A DNA stretch of 64,000 bases from Herbaspirillum sp. CF444. Lineage in GTDB: Bacteria > Pseudomonadota > Gammaproteobacteria > Burkholderiales > Burkholderiaceae_D. The first letter of the stretch is position 1. Each line of letters opens with the position of its first letter. Below are positions 17,776 to 27,789 of this stretch, one piece after another. Location: positions 31,555 through 95,554 of the forward strand of contig NZ_AKJW01000022.1 of NCBI RefSeq assembly GCF_000282135.1. The letters run 5' to 3'. The position numbers and the translations under genes are program-made. The notes below the pieces were generated by a model. The model made no database searches. It was not told where the DNA came from and saw nothing but the letters and a program-made list of their open reading frames with translations.

Positions 17776-17792
17776 ATAAAGAAATTCTTTAT
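17776..17792. promoter_or_regulatory. 17-bp perfect palindrome in the LysR-divergent gap
   Basis: ATAAAGAA and TTCTTTAT flank a single central A. It lies 42 bases upstream of the LysR ATG and next to an AT-rich stretch that could hold overlapping promoters. It is a plausible LysR-type operator. The rest of the 305-base gap (17735-18039) shows no gene. Confidence 0.5.
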
Positions 17793-18039
17793 ATATGCTA
17801 AACGATTTCTACATTTTTATTTTCTTTTGTTTGTCACATAATCGAAACGTAAGTTGAGCATTTGCCGGCAAACAGCCCCAACAAGCAGCCCATGACTACT
17901 TCGACGCGCTCCTCTCCGATTTCCTGTACGCCGCCCGGAAGCCCGGGCCGGGTGAATCGCACCGCAACCGTCGCAATCGTCAAAACCGCCCGCGCCGAGG
18001 CGCCTCATCCCTCCCGTTTGCATTCTCCAAGGATCACCC

Positions 18040-18918
18040 ATGTCTGACACCGTGACGGCGACCGCCGCCGAATTCGACCTGCGCGCCCGCGCCATTTACG
18101 ACCTGGGCAACAGCACCATCTACGCCTCGCGCAGCGATCCGCGCTTCTCTTACTGCACCTATGTGCCGCCGCATATCGGCAGCCCCGGCTCACGCCCGAT
18201 GCAGCTGGTGGTGGTCATGCACGGCACCGGGCGCGCCTTCACCGAATACCGCGACGCCTTCGCCGAGTTCGCCAAGTGGAACGACTGCATCGTGCTGTGC
18301 CCGCTGTTCCCGGCCGGCCCGAAAGGCGACGGCAATCGCGACGGCTTCAAGCAATTGCGCGAAGGCGACATCCACTACGACGAAGTCCTGCTCGACATGG
18401 TCGATGAAGTAGCGACGAAATTCGGCTGCGATTTCTCCAGGTTCGCCCTGTTCGGTTATTCCGGCGGCGGCCAGTTCGTCAACCGCTTCGGCTATCTGCA
18501 TCCGGAACGCCTGTGGGCGCTGTCGGTCGGCGCGCCGGGTTCGGTCACGCTGCTCGACTTCAACCAGGACTGGTGGGTCGGCGTGCGCGACTTTGCCGCG
18601 CGCTTCGGCAAACCGCTCGATCTGGACGCGCTGAAGACGCTGCCGGTGCACATGATCGTCGGCAAGGCCGATATCGAAACCTGGGAAATCACGCACAAGG
18701 AAGGCGGCAAGTTTTTCATGCCCGGCGCCAACGACGCCGGCAAGACCCGCCCCGAACGCCTGGAAACCCTGCGCAAGTCGTTTGAGGCGGCAGGCGTCAA
18801 GGTCAAGCTCGACGTGGTCGACAACGTGCCGCACAACGGCATGGCCTGCGTCGACAAGGTGCAGGATTTCTTTGCCGCAACGCTACGCACTGTGCGCAGC
18901 TCGTCCGCAGCAAGCTAG
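18040..18918 (+). CDS. Alpha/beta hydrolase (putative esterase/peptidase)
   Basis: This 292-residue cytosolic protein has the alpha/beta-hydrolase nucleophile elbow GYSGGG (FALFGYSGGGQFVNRF, Ser near 146), an oxyanion segment VVMHGTGR, and a late histidine in VPHNGMA. The acid residue is not certain. AAGGA precedes the ATG. It is the first gene of an operon with a peptide-type ABC importer and a C45-family enzyme, so it probably cleaves an ester or amide in the imported compound. The exact substrate is not evident. Confidence 0.85.
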   Translation: MSDTVTATAAEFDLRARAIYDLGNSTIYASRSDPRFSYCTYVPPHIGSPGSRPMQLVVVMHGTGRAFTEYRDAFAEFAKWNDCIVLCPLFPAGPKGDGNRDGFKQLREGDIHYDEVLLDMVDEVATKFGCDFSRFALFGYSGGGQFVNRFGYLHPERLWALSVGAPGSVTLLDFNQDWWVGVRDFAARFGKPLDLDALKTLPVHMIVGKADIETWEITHKEGGKFFMPGANDAGKTRPERLETLRKSFEAAGVKVKLDVVDNVPHNGMACVDKVQDFFAATLRTVRSSSAAS

Positions 18919-18956
18919 ACTGGCTCACCTATTTTTCTGCGCGGAGAACACTACGC

Positions 18957-19901
18957 ATGTTTCGTTTCACGCTGAACCGACTGGCCATGGCGCTGCCGAC
19001 CTTGTTCATCGTCGCGGTCGCCGTCTTTGTGTTGATCCGGCTGATCCCCGGCGACCCGGCGCAGCTGCTGCTGGGCGACCTGGCCGATCCGGCGCGCCTG
19101 CTGGAGCTGCGCACACACCTGGGCCTCGACCAGAGCTGGCTGGTGCAGTTCGGCGTCTGGGGCGGCCATGCGCTGCGCGGCGACCTCGGCGTATCGATCA
19201 CCACGGGCGAGCCTGTACTCCAACTGGTGCTGAGCCGCTTCATGGTGAGCGCGCAGATCGTCGTGGTGGCGGTGTTCCTGGCGGTGGTGGTGGCGGTCCC
19301 GGCCGGCATGATCGCCGCGTGGAAACAGAATCGCCTGCCCGACCTCGCGCTGGTCGGCGCCGCCACCTTGCTGGTGTCCTTGCCGACCTTCTGGCTGGGC
19401 TTGCTGCTGTTGCTGTTCTTCGGTCTGAAGCTGGACTGGCTGCCGGTGGTCGGTTACGTCTCCGTGATGAACGACTGGAAGACCGGCTTGCTGTATCTGG
19501 TGATGCCGATCATGACGCTGTTCCTGCATGAAATCGGCGTGCTCATCCGCATGGCGCGCGCCAGCACGCTGGAAGTACTGCGCCTCGATTACATCACCCA
19601 CGCGCGCGCCAAGGGCCTGTCGGAACGCGCGGTGATGATGCGCCACGCCTTCCGCAATTCCTTCGGTCCGACCTGGACGCTGATCGGCCTGGTGCTGGGC
19701 AACCTGCTCGGCGGCGTGGCCGTGGTGGAAACCGTGTTCACCGTACCCGGCCTCGGCCGTCTGCTGGTGGACGCCATCTTTGCGCGCGACTATCCCGTGA
19801 TCCAGGGATGCCTGCTATTCGTGGCGGTGATCTACGTGCTGACCAATCTGGTCGTCGATCTCTGCTATCCCCTCTTCGATCCACGGGTGCTGGCCGAATG
19901 A
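18957..19901 (+). CDS. Peptide/nickel-type ABC transporter permease (DppB family)
   Basis: This 314-residue membrane protein has six predicted helices and the DppB/OppB hallmarks: an N-terminal RFTLNRLAMALPTLFIV helix, the periplasmic LRTHLGLDQSWLVQF region, and the EAA-like loop YITHARAKGLSERAVMMRHA that contacts the ATPase. GGAG precedes the ATG. Its stop overlaps the next permease start by four bases (ATGA). It works with the following permease, fused ATPase and binding protein to import peptides or related molecules. Confidence 0.93.
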   Translation: MFRFTLNRLAMALPTLFIVAVAVFVLIRLIPGDPAQLLLGDLADPARLLELRTHLGLDQSWLVQFGVWGGHALRGDLGVSITTGEPVLQLVLSRFMVSAQIVVVAVFLAVVVAVPAGMIAAWKQNRLPDLALVGAATLLVSLPTFWLGLLLLLFFGLKLDWLPVVGYVSVMNDWKTGLLYLVMPIMTLFLHEIGVLIRMARASTLEVLRLDYITHARAKGLSERAVMMRHAFRNSFGPTWTLIGLVLGNLLGGVAVVETVFTVPGLGRLLVDAIFARDYPVIQGCLLFVAVIYVLTNLVVDLCYPLFDPRVLAE

Positions 19902-20719
19902 AAAAATTCCGTACTCCGCAAGCGCTGATCGGCCTGCTGGTCATCGCACTGATTCTTGGATCGGCCTTGCTCGCGCTGGTGTGGACGCCGCACGATCCGC
20001 TCAAGATCAGTTTCTCCGCGCGTTTCCAGCCGCCCGGCGCCGCATGGCTGCTGGGCACCGACGAATTCGGCCGCGACGAACTCTCGCGGCTGATGGCCGG
20101 CGCCTCCAACAGCGTGTGGATCAGCTTCCTGACGGTGCTGTTTTCCATCGTCATCGGCACCTGTATCGGCGTGGTCACCGGTTTCGTGCGCGGCTGGGTC
20201 GATCGCATCGTGATGGCCTTCATCAACGCCCTGCTGGCTTTCCCCGGCCTGCTGCTGGCGCTGGCCCTGCTCGCCGTGTTCGGCGCCAATCAATACGGCA
20301 TCATCCTCGCGCTCGGCCTGGCCTACACGCCGTCGGTCACGCGCATCGTACGCGGCACGGTGCTGTCGCTGCGCGAAAAGGAGTTCATCGAATCCTCGCG
20401 CGTGCTGGGCAACTCCGAGCTCTACACCATGGTGCGCCACATCCTGCCCAATTGCATTGCGCCGCTGACGGTACTGGCGACCTCGATGTTCGGCTGGGTG
20501 ATCCTGGCCGAGAGCGCGCTGTCCTTCCTCGGCCTGGGCGTGCCGCCGCCGGCGCCGACCTGGGGCAACATGCTGGCCTCGGCGCGGCCTTACATGGCGC
20601 AAGCGACTTATCTGTCCATCTTCCCCGGCCTGTGCATCGCGCTCACGCTGCTGGGCATCAATTTCCTCGGCGACGCCGTGCGCGATCTTCTCGACCCACG
20701 CATGAAAGGTCTGGAATGA
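19898..20719 (+). CDS. Peptide/nickel-type ABC transporter permease (DppC family)
   Basis: The start at 19898 overlaps the previous stop; an open frame further upstream is only the antecedent gene read in another frame. The 273-residue product has an N-terminal helix, the LLGTDEFGRDELSRLMAG motif typical of DppC/OppC, and the EAA loop EFIESSRVLGNSELYTMVRHILPN. It forms the permease heterodimer with the DppB-type protein. Confidence 0.93.
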   Translation: MKKFRTPQALIGLLVIALILGSALLALVWTPHDPLKISFSARFQPPGAAWLLGTDEFGRDELSRLMAGASNSVWISFLTVLFSIVIGTCIGVVTGFVRGWVDRIVMAFINALLAFPGLLLALALLAVFGANQYGIILALGLAYTPSVTRIVRGTVLSLREKEFIESSRVLGNSELYTMVRHILPNCIAPLTVLATSMFGWVILAESALSFLGLGVPPPAPTWGNMLASARPYMAQATYLSIFPGLCIALTLLGINFLGDAVRDLLDPRMKGLE

Positions 20720-22428
20720 ACATGCCTTTCGCATCCAAAGACGACAAACTGGTCGAGGTCTCCGGCCTGACGCTGGCCATCGGCGCCAAGGGACGGCAGA
20801 TCGTGCGCGACGTCTCGTTCTCGGTTTCTCCGGGAGAATTCGTCGGCCTGGTCGGCGAATCGGGCAGCGGCAAGACGCAGGCCGCACGCGCCATCATGGG
20901 ACTGACGCCGTTGCCGCTGATGCGTACGGCGGGCAGCATCGTGTTCGAAGGCGAGGACATCGCACACGTCAGCGAAGCACGTCTGCGCTCGTTGCGCGGC
21001 GCGCGCATCGGCATGGTGTTCCAGGAGCCGATGACCTCGCTCAATCCTTCCTCGAGCATCGGTTCCCAGCTCGACGAAGGCCTGGCGCTGCATCGTCCGC
21101 AACTGACCAAGACCATGCGCCGCGAACTGGCGCTGGACATGCTGGCCCGCGTCGGCATTGCCGATCCCAAGTCCGCGCTGTCGGCCTGGCCGCATGAATT
21201 CTCCGGCGGCATGCGCCAGCGCATGATGCTGGCCTCGGTCATGCTGCTGGAACCGGCCCTGCTGATCGCCGACGAACCCACCACCGCACTCGACGCCGTC
21301 GTGCAGCGCGACGTGCTGGAACTGATGGTCAACCTGACCCGCGAACGCAACACCGCGGTGCTGCTCATCAGCCACGACCTGCCGATGGTCGCGCGCTACA
21401 CCGAACGCGTCATCGTGATGAAGCAAGGCGAAGTGGTCGAATCCGGCAACACCACCGCCATGCTGGCCGCGCCGGTGCAGGATTACACCCGCAAGCTGCT
21501 GGAAGCGATTCCGCGCCGGCAGCCGGCGCGCGCATTGCCGCCGGCGGAACCGGTGGTCGAAGTGCGCAATCTGGTGGTCGAATACGGTGGTCATCAGCGC
21601 CTGTTTTCCAGGACCGCCTCCAAGCGCGTCTTGCACGGCATCGACCTGTCCATCCAGCCCAGGGAAATCGTCGCCGTGGTCGGCGGCTCCGGCTCCGGCA
21701 AGACCACGCTCGGCCGCACCATCGCCGGCCTGATCAAACCGACCGAAGGCGACATCCTGTTCAAGGGCCATGCCATCCACCGCAGCGATCCGGGCTGGCG
21801 CGACTATCGCCTCAACTGCCAGATGGTGTTCCAGGATCCCTACTCCTCGCTCAATCCGCGCATGACGATCGCGCAGCTGGTCGGCGAAGGCCTGCGCCAG
21901 ATCGACGGCATGTCGAACGCCGACAAGCGCGCCCGCGTGGCGAAGATGCTGCAGGAAGTCGGCCTCGACGGCAAATACGGCGAGCGCCATCCGCATGAGC
22001 TCTCGGGCGGCCAGCGCCAGCGCGTGGCGATTGCGCGCGCACTGGTGCGTCATCCGGCCTTCGTCATCGCCGACGAACCGGTGTCGGCGCTGGACGTGAC
22101 GGTGCGCGCACAGGTGCTGGAACTGTTCGCAGAACTGCAGGACCGTCACGGTTTTTCCTGCCTGTTCATCAGCCACGATCTCGGCGTGGTCGAACAAGTC
22201 GCCGACCGCGTGCTGGTCATGCAGAGCGGCCGCATCATCGAACAAGGCAGCCGCGACGCCGTCTTCGATCAGCCCCGGCATGCCTACACGCGTACGCTGC
22301 TGTCGGCCATCCCGGCACTGACACCGACGCCGGGCGGCGGCATGCAGCTCAAATGGCGCTTCGACGCAGCAGCAGCAGCAGCTGCGATGCCTGAAGCCGA
22401 TGCCGATGCAGCATCGGTCATTATTTAG
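20716..22428 (+). CDS. Fused DppD-DppF type ABC ATPase
   Basis: This 570-residue protein joins two complete ABC ATPases. The first has Walker A GESGSGKT (about residue 49), signature FSGGMRQRM and Walker [13 protein letters not shown]. The second has Walker A GGSGSGKT (about residue 322), signature LSGGQRQRV and Walker B VIADEPVSALD. Each half carries the peptide-ATPase extension after the ABC fold. Fusion of the D and F subunits is seen in several proteobacterial peptide importers. The ATG overlaps the permease stop by four bases. A glutamine/alanine-poor tail with poly-Ala (AAAAAAA) ends the protein. Confidence 0.94.
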   Translation: MNMPFASKDDKLVEVSGLTLAIGAKGRQIVRDVSFSVSPGEFVGLVGESGSGKTQAARAIMGLTPLPLMRTAGSIVFEGEDIAHVSEARLRSLRGARIGMVFQEPMTSLNPSSSIGSQLDEGLALHRPQLTKTMRRELALDMLARVGIADPKSALSAWPHEFSGGMRQRMMLASVMLLEPALLIADEPTTALDAVVQRDVLELMVNLTRERNTAVLLISHDLPMVARYTERVIVMKQGEVVESGNTTAMLAAPVQDYTRKLLEAIPRRQPARALPPAEPVVEVRNLVVEYGGHQRLFSRTASKRVLHGIDLSIQPREIVAVVGGSGSGKTTLGRTIAGLIKPTEGDILFKGHAIHRSDPGWRDYRLNCQMVFQDPYSSLNPRMTIAQLVGEGLRQIDGMSNADKRARVAKMLQEVGLDGKYGERHPHELSGGQRQRVAIARALVRHPAFVIADEPVSALDVTVRAQVLELFAELQDRHGFSCLFISHDLGVVEQVADRVLVMQSGRIIEQGSRDAVFDQPRHAYTRTLLSAIPALTPTPGGGMQLKWRFDAAAAAAAMPEADADAASVII

Positions 22429-22471
22429 CTCATTCACACATCCACTCATGCCTAGTCCAAGGAACCCAGCC

Positions 22472-24055
22472 ATGTCTTCTTCACAGTCTCCAGCACGCCT
22501 GACAGCGCCAGCGACACTCCTGCTGCTGGCCATGAGCGCGATGAATGCAAGCGCCGTTTTTGCGCAAAATCCGGCGCAGATCGTGGTCGCGCAACCGGCC
22601 GACATCCGCTCCACCAATCCCGGCGTCAATCGCGACAACACGACCGACGGCGTCATACTGAACGTGGTCGAAGGTCTGGTCGGCTATCATGAAAACGGTT
22701 CGGTCGGCCCCTTGCTGGCGAAATCGATCAACGTCAGTCCCGACGGCCTGACCTATACCTTCAAGCTGCGCACCGGCGTGAAGTTCCACAACGGCGACGC
22801 CATGACCTCGGCCGACGTGCTGTGGAGCTGGAACCGTTACATGAATCCCAAGACCGACTGGCGCTGCCTGAGCGATTTCGACGGCCGCTCCGGCACCAAG
22901 GTATTGTCGGCAACGGCGCCCGATGCACAAACCTTCGTGCTGCAGATCGACAAGCCGTCGGCGATCTTCCTCGACAATCTGGCGCGCACCGATTGCGCCA
23001 TGGCCGCAGTCATCAGCAAGAAGTCGCTCAAGGCGGACGGCAGCTGGGACAAGCCGATCGGCACCGGCCCCTACAAGTTCGACGAATGGAAACGCGGCGA
23101 ATACGTCACCCTGAGCGCCTTCGCCGATTACCAGTCGCCGCCGGGCAACAAGCCTGACGGCTATCTCGGCCTGAAGAAACCGCAGATCCCGCAGGTCAAA
23201 TTCCTGGACGTTCCCGACATGTCCACCTCCAAGGCCGGCCTCCAATCGGGCGCCATCGACGCCGGCCAGATCACCTCGTCCGACGTCAAGGAACTCAAGG
23301 CCAACCGCAATCTGAACGTGATCATCCCGAGCGAGGCCGGCAAGAACACCTTGCTGATGCAGACCAACGATCCCGTGCTCAAGGACGAACGCATCCGTCA
23401 GGCCATCGCGCTGTCGCTGGACATGAAGCAGATCGTCGAGGCCGCGTCCGAAGGCCTGGCGCACGTCAACAATTCCGCCATCTACGACAAATCGCTGTTC
23501 TACAGCGCGGAACAAAAGAAGGGCTACGCCTACAACCCGGCCAAGGCCAAGCTGCTATTGCAACAGGCCGGCTATCGCGGCCAGCCTATCATGATCCAGG
23601 CCAACAAGCGCGCCCACGTGCCGAGCTATACCGTGGCCGTGCTGAGCCAGGCGATGATGCAGGCCGTCGGCATCAACGCGCAGATCGAAGTGCTGGAATG
23701 GGCCACGCAGCTGGACCGCTACAACAGCGGCAACTACCAGATGAGTTCCTTCACGTATTCGTCGCGCCTGGATCCGGCGCTGAGCTATGAACAGTTCTCC
23801 GGCAACAAGGCCAAGCAGTCACGCAAGGTGTGGGACGATCCGGCGGCGCAAAAGCTGATCGACCAGAGCTTCGTCGAATCCGACACCAAAAAGCGCCAGG
23901 TCCTGTTCGACCAGTTGCACAACATGCTGATCGCCAAGACGCCGCTGATCGTGCTGTACAACGTGACCGATTCCTGGGCCATCCGCAAACGCGTCAACGG
24001 TTATACCGTCTGGGAGAGCAAACCCCTGATGTGGACCAGCAGCCTGGCCAAATAA
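22472..24055 (+). CDS. Peptide-type ABC transporter substrate-binding protein
   Basis: The ATG at 22472 follows AAGGA by 8 bases and gives a 527-residue SBP_bac_5 family protein; upstream in-frame ATGs have no ribosome site. A signal peptide (LTAPATLLLLAMSAMNASAV, cleavage near FAQ-NP) directs it to the periplasm. The mature part shows YTFKLRTGVKFHNGDAMTSA, the signature of DppA/OppA-like proteins, and ends with the usual long C-terminal domain. It lies last among the transporter genes and would set the substrate range. Ligand unknown. Confidence 0.94.
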   Translation: MSSSQSPARLTAPATLLLLAMSAMNASAVFAQNPAQIVVAQPADIRSTNPGVNRDNTTDGVILNVVEGLVGYHENGSVGPLLAKSINVSPDGLTYTFKLRTGVKFHNGDAMTSADVLWSWNRYMNPKTDWRCLSDFDGRSGTKVLSATAPDAQTFVLQIDKPSAIFLDNLARTDCAMAAVISKKSLKADGSWDKPIGTGPYKFDEWKRGEYVTLSAFADYQSPPGNKPDGYLGLKKPQIPQVKFLDVPDMSTSKAGLQSGAIDAGQITSSDVKELKANRNLNVIIPSEAGKNTLLMQTNDPVLKDERIRQAIALSLDMKQIVEAASEGLAHVNNSAIYDKSLFYSAEQKKGYAYNPAKAKLLLQQAGYRGQPIMIQANKRAHVPSYTVAVLSQAMMQAVGINAQIEVLEWATQLDRYNSGNYQMSSFTYSSRLDPALSYEQFSGNKAKQSRKVWDDPAAQKLIDQSFVESDTKKRQVLFDQLHNMLIAKTPLIVLYNVTDSWAIRKRVNGYTVWESKPLMWTSSLAK

Positions 24056-24206
24056 ACCGAATCTTCCGCGGCGGGCTGCACACGGCGACCAGGTGAACAT
24101 CCCGTCATTTTCTTGTTGAACATGTTTTTGCGAGCGTCTTCCGCGACCTCGCCAGGCCGCTGCATTGCCTGTTTCCGCTTGTTTTCATTAAGGACTGCCC
24201 GACATC

Positions 24207-25343
24207 ATGACTACCATTCAGCAATTTCCCTTCATCTCCGTCTCCGGCACGCCGCATGAGCGCGGCGTGCAATACGGCCAGCAGGCTGCCGGGCGCGTGC
24301 GCGGCAGCATCGCGCTGTACGGCCAGACGCTCGTCAACATCGGCTACGGCGAACAGGCACGCAACAAGCTGATCGATTTTTTCGCCAAACAGATCGGCGA
24401 CTACGCACCGCACTACATCGATGAAATGCGCGGCATCGCCAAAGGTGCGAGCGTGGACTTTGCCGACATCGTGATGATCAACGCCCGCACCGAAGTGCTG
24501 GCCAAGGCGCGCGCGGAAAAAGTCGCCGCCGTCGACGAAGAACCCGGCGACGGCTGCACCGGCGCGCTGATCCTGCCGGAACGCTCGGCCACCGGCAACC
24601 TGATCCACGGCCAGAACTGGGACTGGCGCGCCGAGTGCGCCGATACCTCCATCGTGCTGCGCGTGCGCAACGACAACGGCCCCGATTTCCTGACCTTCGT
24701 CGAAGCGGGCGGATTGGCGCGCAGCGGCTTCAACAGCGCCGGCGTGTCCATCACGGCGAATTATCTGGAATCGAGCCGCGACTTCACGCAACTGGGCGTG
24801 CCGCTGTCGCTGATCCGCCGCAAGGTGCTGGAACAGGAAATTTTCTCGCTGGCGATGAAGACTGTCGCGACCACGCCGAAGTCTTGCTCCAACAACATCA
24901 TGCTGGGCATGGCCGAAGGCTTCGGCATCGACTTCGAATGCACCACCAATGAATCCTTCCCGATCTATCCGGGCGAGGACGGCCTGATCGTGCATGCGAA
25001 CCACTGGATGTCGCAAGTCGCGCTGAGCAAGCTGGTCGATCTCGGTATCGCCAACTCTCCCGACAGCCACTACCGCGACTGGCGCGTGCGCAAGCTGCTC
25101 AACGCGGCCGGCCCCACACTCGGCCGCCGGCAAATGAAGGATGCCTTCTTCGACAACTTCGGCCTGCCTTATTCGGTATGCCGTCCGCCGCGTCCGGGCA
25201 GCCATGACAACCTGTCGGCCACGGTGGCGATGGTCATCATGGAACCGGCTGCACGCGAAATGGAAGTGGCGCCGCTGCCGGCATTGAATCGCGTGTTCAC
25301 GCGTTACAGCCTCGACCATGATCCGGTATTGCTGGCCGCTTAG
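24207..25343 (+). CDS. C45 family peptidase / acyl-CoA:6-APA acyltransferase-like Ntn hydrolase
   Basis: This 378-residue protein resembles the penicillin acyltransferase (AAT) family: GTPHERGVQYGQQAAGRV near the N-terminus, the autocatalytic site DGCTGALI with Cys117 as the expected new N-terminal nucleophile, then NLIHGQNWDW. Such enzymes cleave themselves before the cysteine and act on amide bonds of N-acyl compounds. No signal peptide is seen. The gene is 151 bases after the binding protein and probably in the same operon. Import of an acylated peptide or amide followed by cytosolic deacylation fits the set. Confidence 0.88.
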   Translation: MTTIQQFPFISVSGTPHERGVQYGQQAAGRVRGSIALYGQTLVNIGYGEQARNKLIDFFAKQIGDYAPHYIDEMRGIAKGASVDFADIVMINARTEVLAKARAEKVAAVDEEPGDGCTGALILPERSATGNLIHGQNWDWRAECADTSIVLRVRNDNGPDFLTFVEAGGLARSGFNSAGVSITANYLESSRDFTQLGVPLSLIRRKVLEQEIFSLAMKTVATTPKSCSNNIMLGMAEGFGIDFECTTNESFPIYPGEDGLIVHANHWMSQVALSKLVDLGIANSPDSHYRDWRVRKLLNAAGPTLGRRQMKDAFFDNFGLPYSVCRPPRPGSHDNLSATVAMVIMEPAAREMEVAPLPALNRVFTRYSLDHDPVLLAA

Positions 25344-25832
25344 CGCCGGCTTAATCTACGAGTGAATCGACGGCCGCGTTGTCATCTTGTTTTTGCTATG
25401 CGATAGCAGTGTCATCGCATAGCAATAACTGAGGAAACAATGAGGAAAGACTTAGAAATTCAGGACCGCCACGTCAGCAATTTATCAGAAGAAAACACAT
25501 CATCGTTTGCGCAAAAAGCACTCTTGATCGAAGATACGAAGGAGCATACGTCTTAATTGTAAATTCTTCGTGTTTTATAAAAAAATTACTTCAGAACACC
25601 ATATTTCCAACCGTTAATACCCTGTGAAAATGCGTTGGCCTTCTTCTGATGTCGGGAAAGAATTCTTCGTTTGATATTGTTAAAAACACATCGACGACGG
25701 AAACAAGGCGGTTTGGCCCGGATGCATTTTCTTTATTGATAAAGGCTTGCCAGGAAAACATCCCCAGCCGGCAGCACCAGCAACATCCGTCACTACTGCC
25801 GCTCTCAATTCAAAAGAAAAAAGACCATCAAC
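25344..25832. other. 489-base intergenic region before the chemoreceptor
   Basis: No credible gene. It contains an inverted repeat (25393-25425) and an AT-rich stretch from about 25440 to 25700. Short frames here overlap the chemoreceptor start in the wrong frame. The promoter of the chemoreceptor must lie here, but no clear -35/-10 pair was chosen. Confidence 0.45.
25393..25425. repeat. Inverted repeat, 12-bp perfect arms
   Basis: TTGCTATGCGAT (25393-25404) and ATCGCATAGCAA (25414-25425) enclose nine bases. It begins 49 bases after the C45 gene. No T-run follows on the plus strand. It could be a U-less terminator or RNA 3'-end stabiliser for the transporter operon, or an operator. Confidence 0.5.
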
Positions 25833-27572
25833 ATGAAAACCCTCACACTAACCATCAAGTCCCGCCTGGCGCTCGCCATGGTGATCCTCTCCGTCCTGCT
25901 TCTTGCCATCGGCATGACCGGTTTGTTCGGCATGTCGACCGTCGTGAAGATCAATCGCGAGCTATATCAGGTGCGCATGCCGAAGACGGTTGCCGCCGAC
26001 AACACGCTGTTGTGGGTGGGTCGCCAGCGCACCTCGCTGGATCAGGCCGCATTGACGACCGACCCTGCCTGGGCGCAGCAGATGTACAAGACGGAAGCGG
26101 ACGTCGGCAAGCAGGCGCTCGAATGGTGGGCAAAATACGCAGCGCTGCCGCAAAGCGAGCAGGCCAAAAAGCTGGTACAGGAAGTCACCGACGGCCTGAC
26201 CAAGACTGAAAAAGCCATCGATGAATTCCGTGACGCCATCAAGGGCGGCGACCGCCAGCAGATTTCCGACAAGGCGCGCGTGGTCGGCACGGTCTACACC
26301 GCGATGCAAAAGAGCGGCACCTTGCTCAACGAATATGAAACCGAAGCGGCGCGCCAGAACTATGAAGACTCGCTGAACCGCTATGAAAATTTCCGCATGA
26401 TTTCCATCGCCGCGGTGGCGATCGGCTTGCTGCTGGCGGGCTACAGCTGGTTCTCGCTGCGCCGCGCGATCTCGCGCCCGATCGAACAGGCGCTCAAGCA
26501 TTTCGACGACATCGCCGAAGGCGACCTGACCCATCGCGTGCACGTGCATTCGACCGATGAAATGGGCCAGTTGCTGAGCGGCCTGTCGAAGATGCAGGAC
26601 AACCTGACCAAAACCGTTTCCACGGTGCGCACCGGCAGCGACGCCATCGCCACCGCCACCAAGGAAATCAGCGCCGGCAATCTCGACCTGTCCTCGCGCA
26701 CCGAACAACAGGCCGCATCGCTGGAAGAAACCGCTTCCAGCATGGAAGAACTGACCAGCACCGTGAAGCACAACGCGGACAACGCGCGCCAGGCCTCGAC
26801 GCTGGCCGTCAATGCCTCGCAAATCGCCAGCGCCGGCAACGATGTCGTCAGCCGCGTGGTCAGCACCATGGACGAAATCCGCGACAGCTCCACCAAGATC
26901 ACCGAGATTGTCGGCATCATCGACGGCATCGCGTTCCAGACCAACATCCTGGCGCTGAACGCGGCAGTGGAAGCGGCCCGCGCCGGCGAACAAGGCCGCG
27001 GCTTCGCGGTGGTCGCCAGCGAGGTGCGCGCCCTGGCGCAACGCTCCTCCAGCGCCGCCAAGGAAATCAAGGACCTGATCATGCTGTCGGTGGATCGCGT
27101 GCAAACCGGTGCGTCGCTGGCGGGCCAGGCAGGCCAGACCATGAGCGAAATCATCGGCGCCGTGCAACGCGTGACCGACATCATGAGCGAGATCTCTTCC
27201 GCCTCCAGCGAGCAGAGTTCCGGCATCAATCAGGTGTCGCAAGCCGTCTCGCAGATGGATGAAGCCACGCAGCAAAATGCCGCGCTGGTCGAACAGGCGA
27301 GCGCCGCGGCGAAGTCGCTGGAGCAGCAAGCCCTGTCGTTGAAGGATGCCGTTTCCATCTTCAAGATCATTGAAGAACAACGCAATCTTCCAGCGTACGG
27401 TGCGCCGGTTTATTCCTCCCCCACCGCCAGGGTGCCGGTCAAGACGCGCAGCACGAAAGCCGTCACGCCGTTGAAAATGCCTCCGGCATCCTCCCCGGCA
27501 CTGGCCGCCGCAAAACCCGCCATCGGCAAGCCGTCCGCGGCATCGTCGAACGACGAATGGGAGACATTCTGA
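25833..27572 (+). CDS. Methyl-accepting chemotaxis protein with CheR/CheB tether
   Basis: This 579-residue receptor has TM1 (about residues 10-33), a periplasmic four-helix-bundle type sensor, TM2 (about 190-210), a HAMP domain, and the conserved cytoplasmic hairpin with [20 protein letters not shown]. The last residues NDEWETF match the xWxxF pentapeptide that recruits CheR and CheB in Tar/Tsr-type receptors. A proline/alanine-rich linker of about 60 residues precedes it. The ligand is unknown; neighbours suggest peptides or sugar acids but do not prove it. It is flanked by long intergenic regions and is probably transcribed alone. Confidence 0.95.
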   Translation: MKTLTLTIKSRLALAMVILSVLLLAIGMTGLFGMSTVVKINRELYQVRMPKTVAADNTLLWVGRQRTSLDQAALTTDPAWAQQMYKTEADVGKQALEWWAKYAALPQSEQAKKLVQEVTDGLTKTEKAIDEFRDAIKGGDRQQISDKARVVGTVYTAMQKSGTLLNEYETEAARQNYEDSLNRYENFRMISIAAVAIGLLLAGYSWFSLRRAISRPIEQALKHFDDIAEGDLTHRVHVHSTDEMGQLLSGLSKMQDNLTKTVSTVRTGSDAIATATKEISAGNLDLSSRTEQQAASLEETASSMEELTSTVKHNADNARQASTLAVNASQIASAGNDVVSRVVSTMDEIRDSSTKITEIVGIIDGIAFQTNILALNAAVEAARAGEQGRGFAVVASEVRALAQRSSSAAKEIKDLIMLSVDRVQTGASLAGQAGQTMSEIIGAVQRVTDIMSEISSASSEQSSGINQVSQAVSQMDEATQQNAALVEQASAAAKSLEQQALSLKDAVSIFKIIEEQRNLPAYGAPVYSSPTARVPVKTRSTKAVTPLKMPPASSPALAAAKPAIGKPSAASSNDEWETF

Positions 27573-27628
27573 TCCGGCGCCAGTGCCATGTCAGTCCATC
27601 GCGCTTTACCGCGCAACACTTTCATCAT

Positions 27629-27658
27629 GACCGGAGAAACGCAAAGGTTTCCCCGGTC
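27629..27658. terminator. Possible hairpin terminator after the chemoreceptor
   Basis: GACCGGAGAAAC (27629-27640) and GTTTCCCCGGTC (27647-27658) pair with one mismatch around GCAAAG, 57 bases after the stop. No U-tract follows, so the terminator role is uncertain. Confidence 0.35.
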
Positions 27659-27789
27659 GGCGATCGCATGCCTGTTCGGTTTTGATGCGTTGCGTCCAGT
27701 CGTAGCATCGTTGCGGCGGAACACAACGGACGGCAGTACAGCTTTGCGATCGCACACCAAATCTCACCCACTTACACAAGGAGGCACAG

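Noticed and set aside
15719..17776. Plus-strand 685-codon frame
   Set aside because: It crosses the diguanylate cyclase in a wrong frame and the LysR gene antisense; the composition is typical of GC-rich shadow frames.
19981..20715. Upstream extension of the fused ATPase
   Set aside because: The frame stays open but the translation is DppC read out of frame. The true start at 20716 overlaps the dppC stop.
25649..26209. Plus-strand 186-codon frame overlapping the chemoreceptor start
   Set aside because: It runs into the chemoreceptor in another frame; the receptor has the right N-terminal membrane helix and the frame has nothing.
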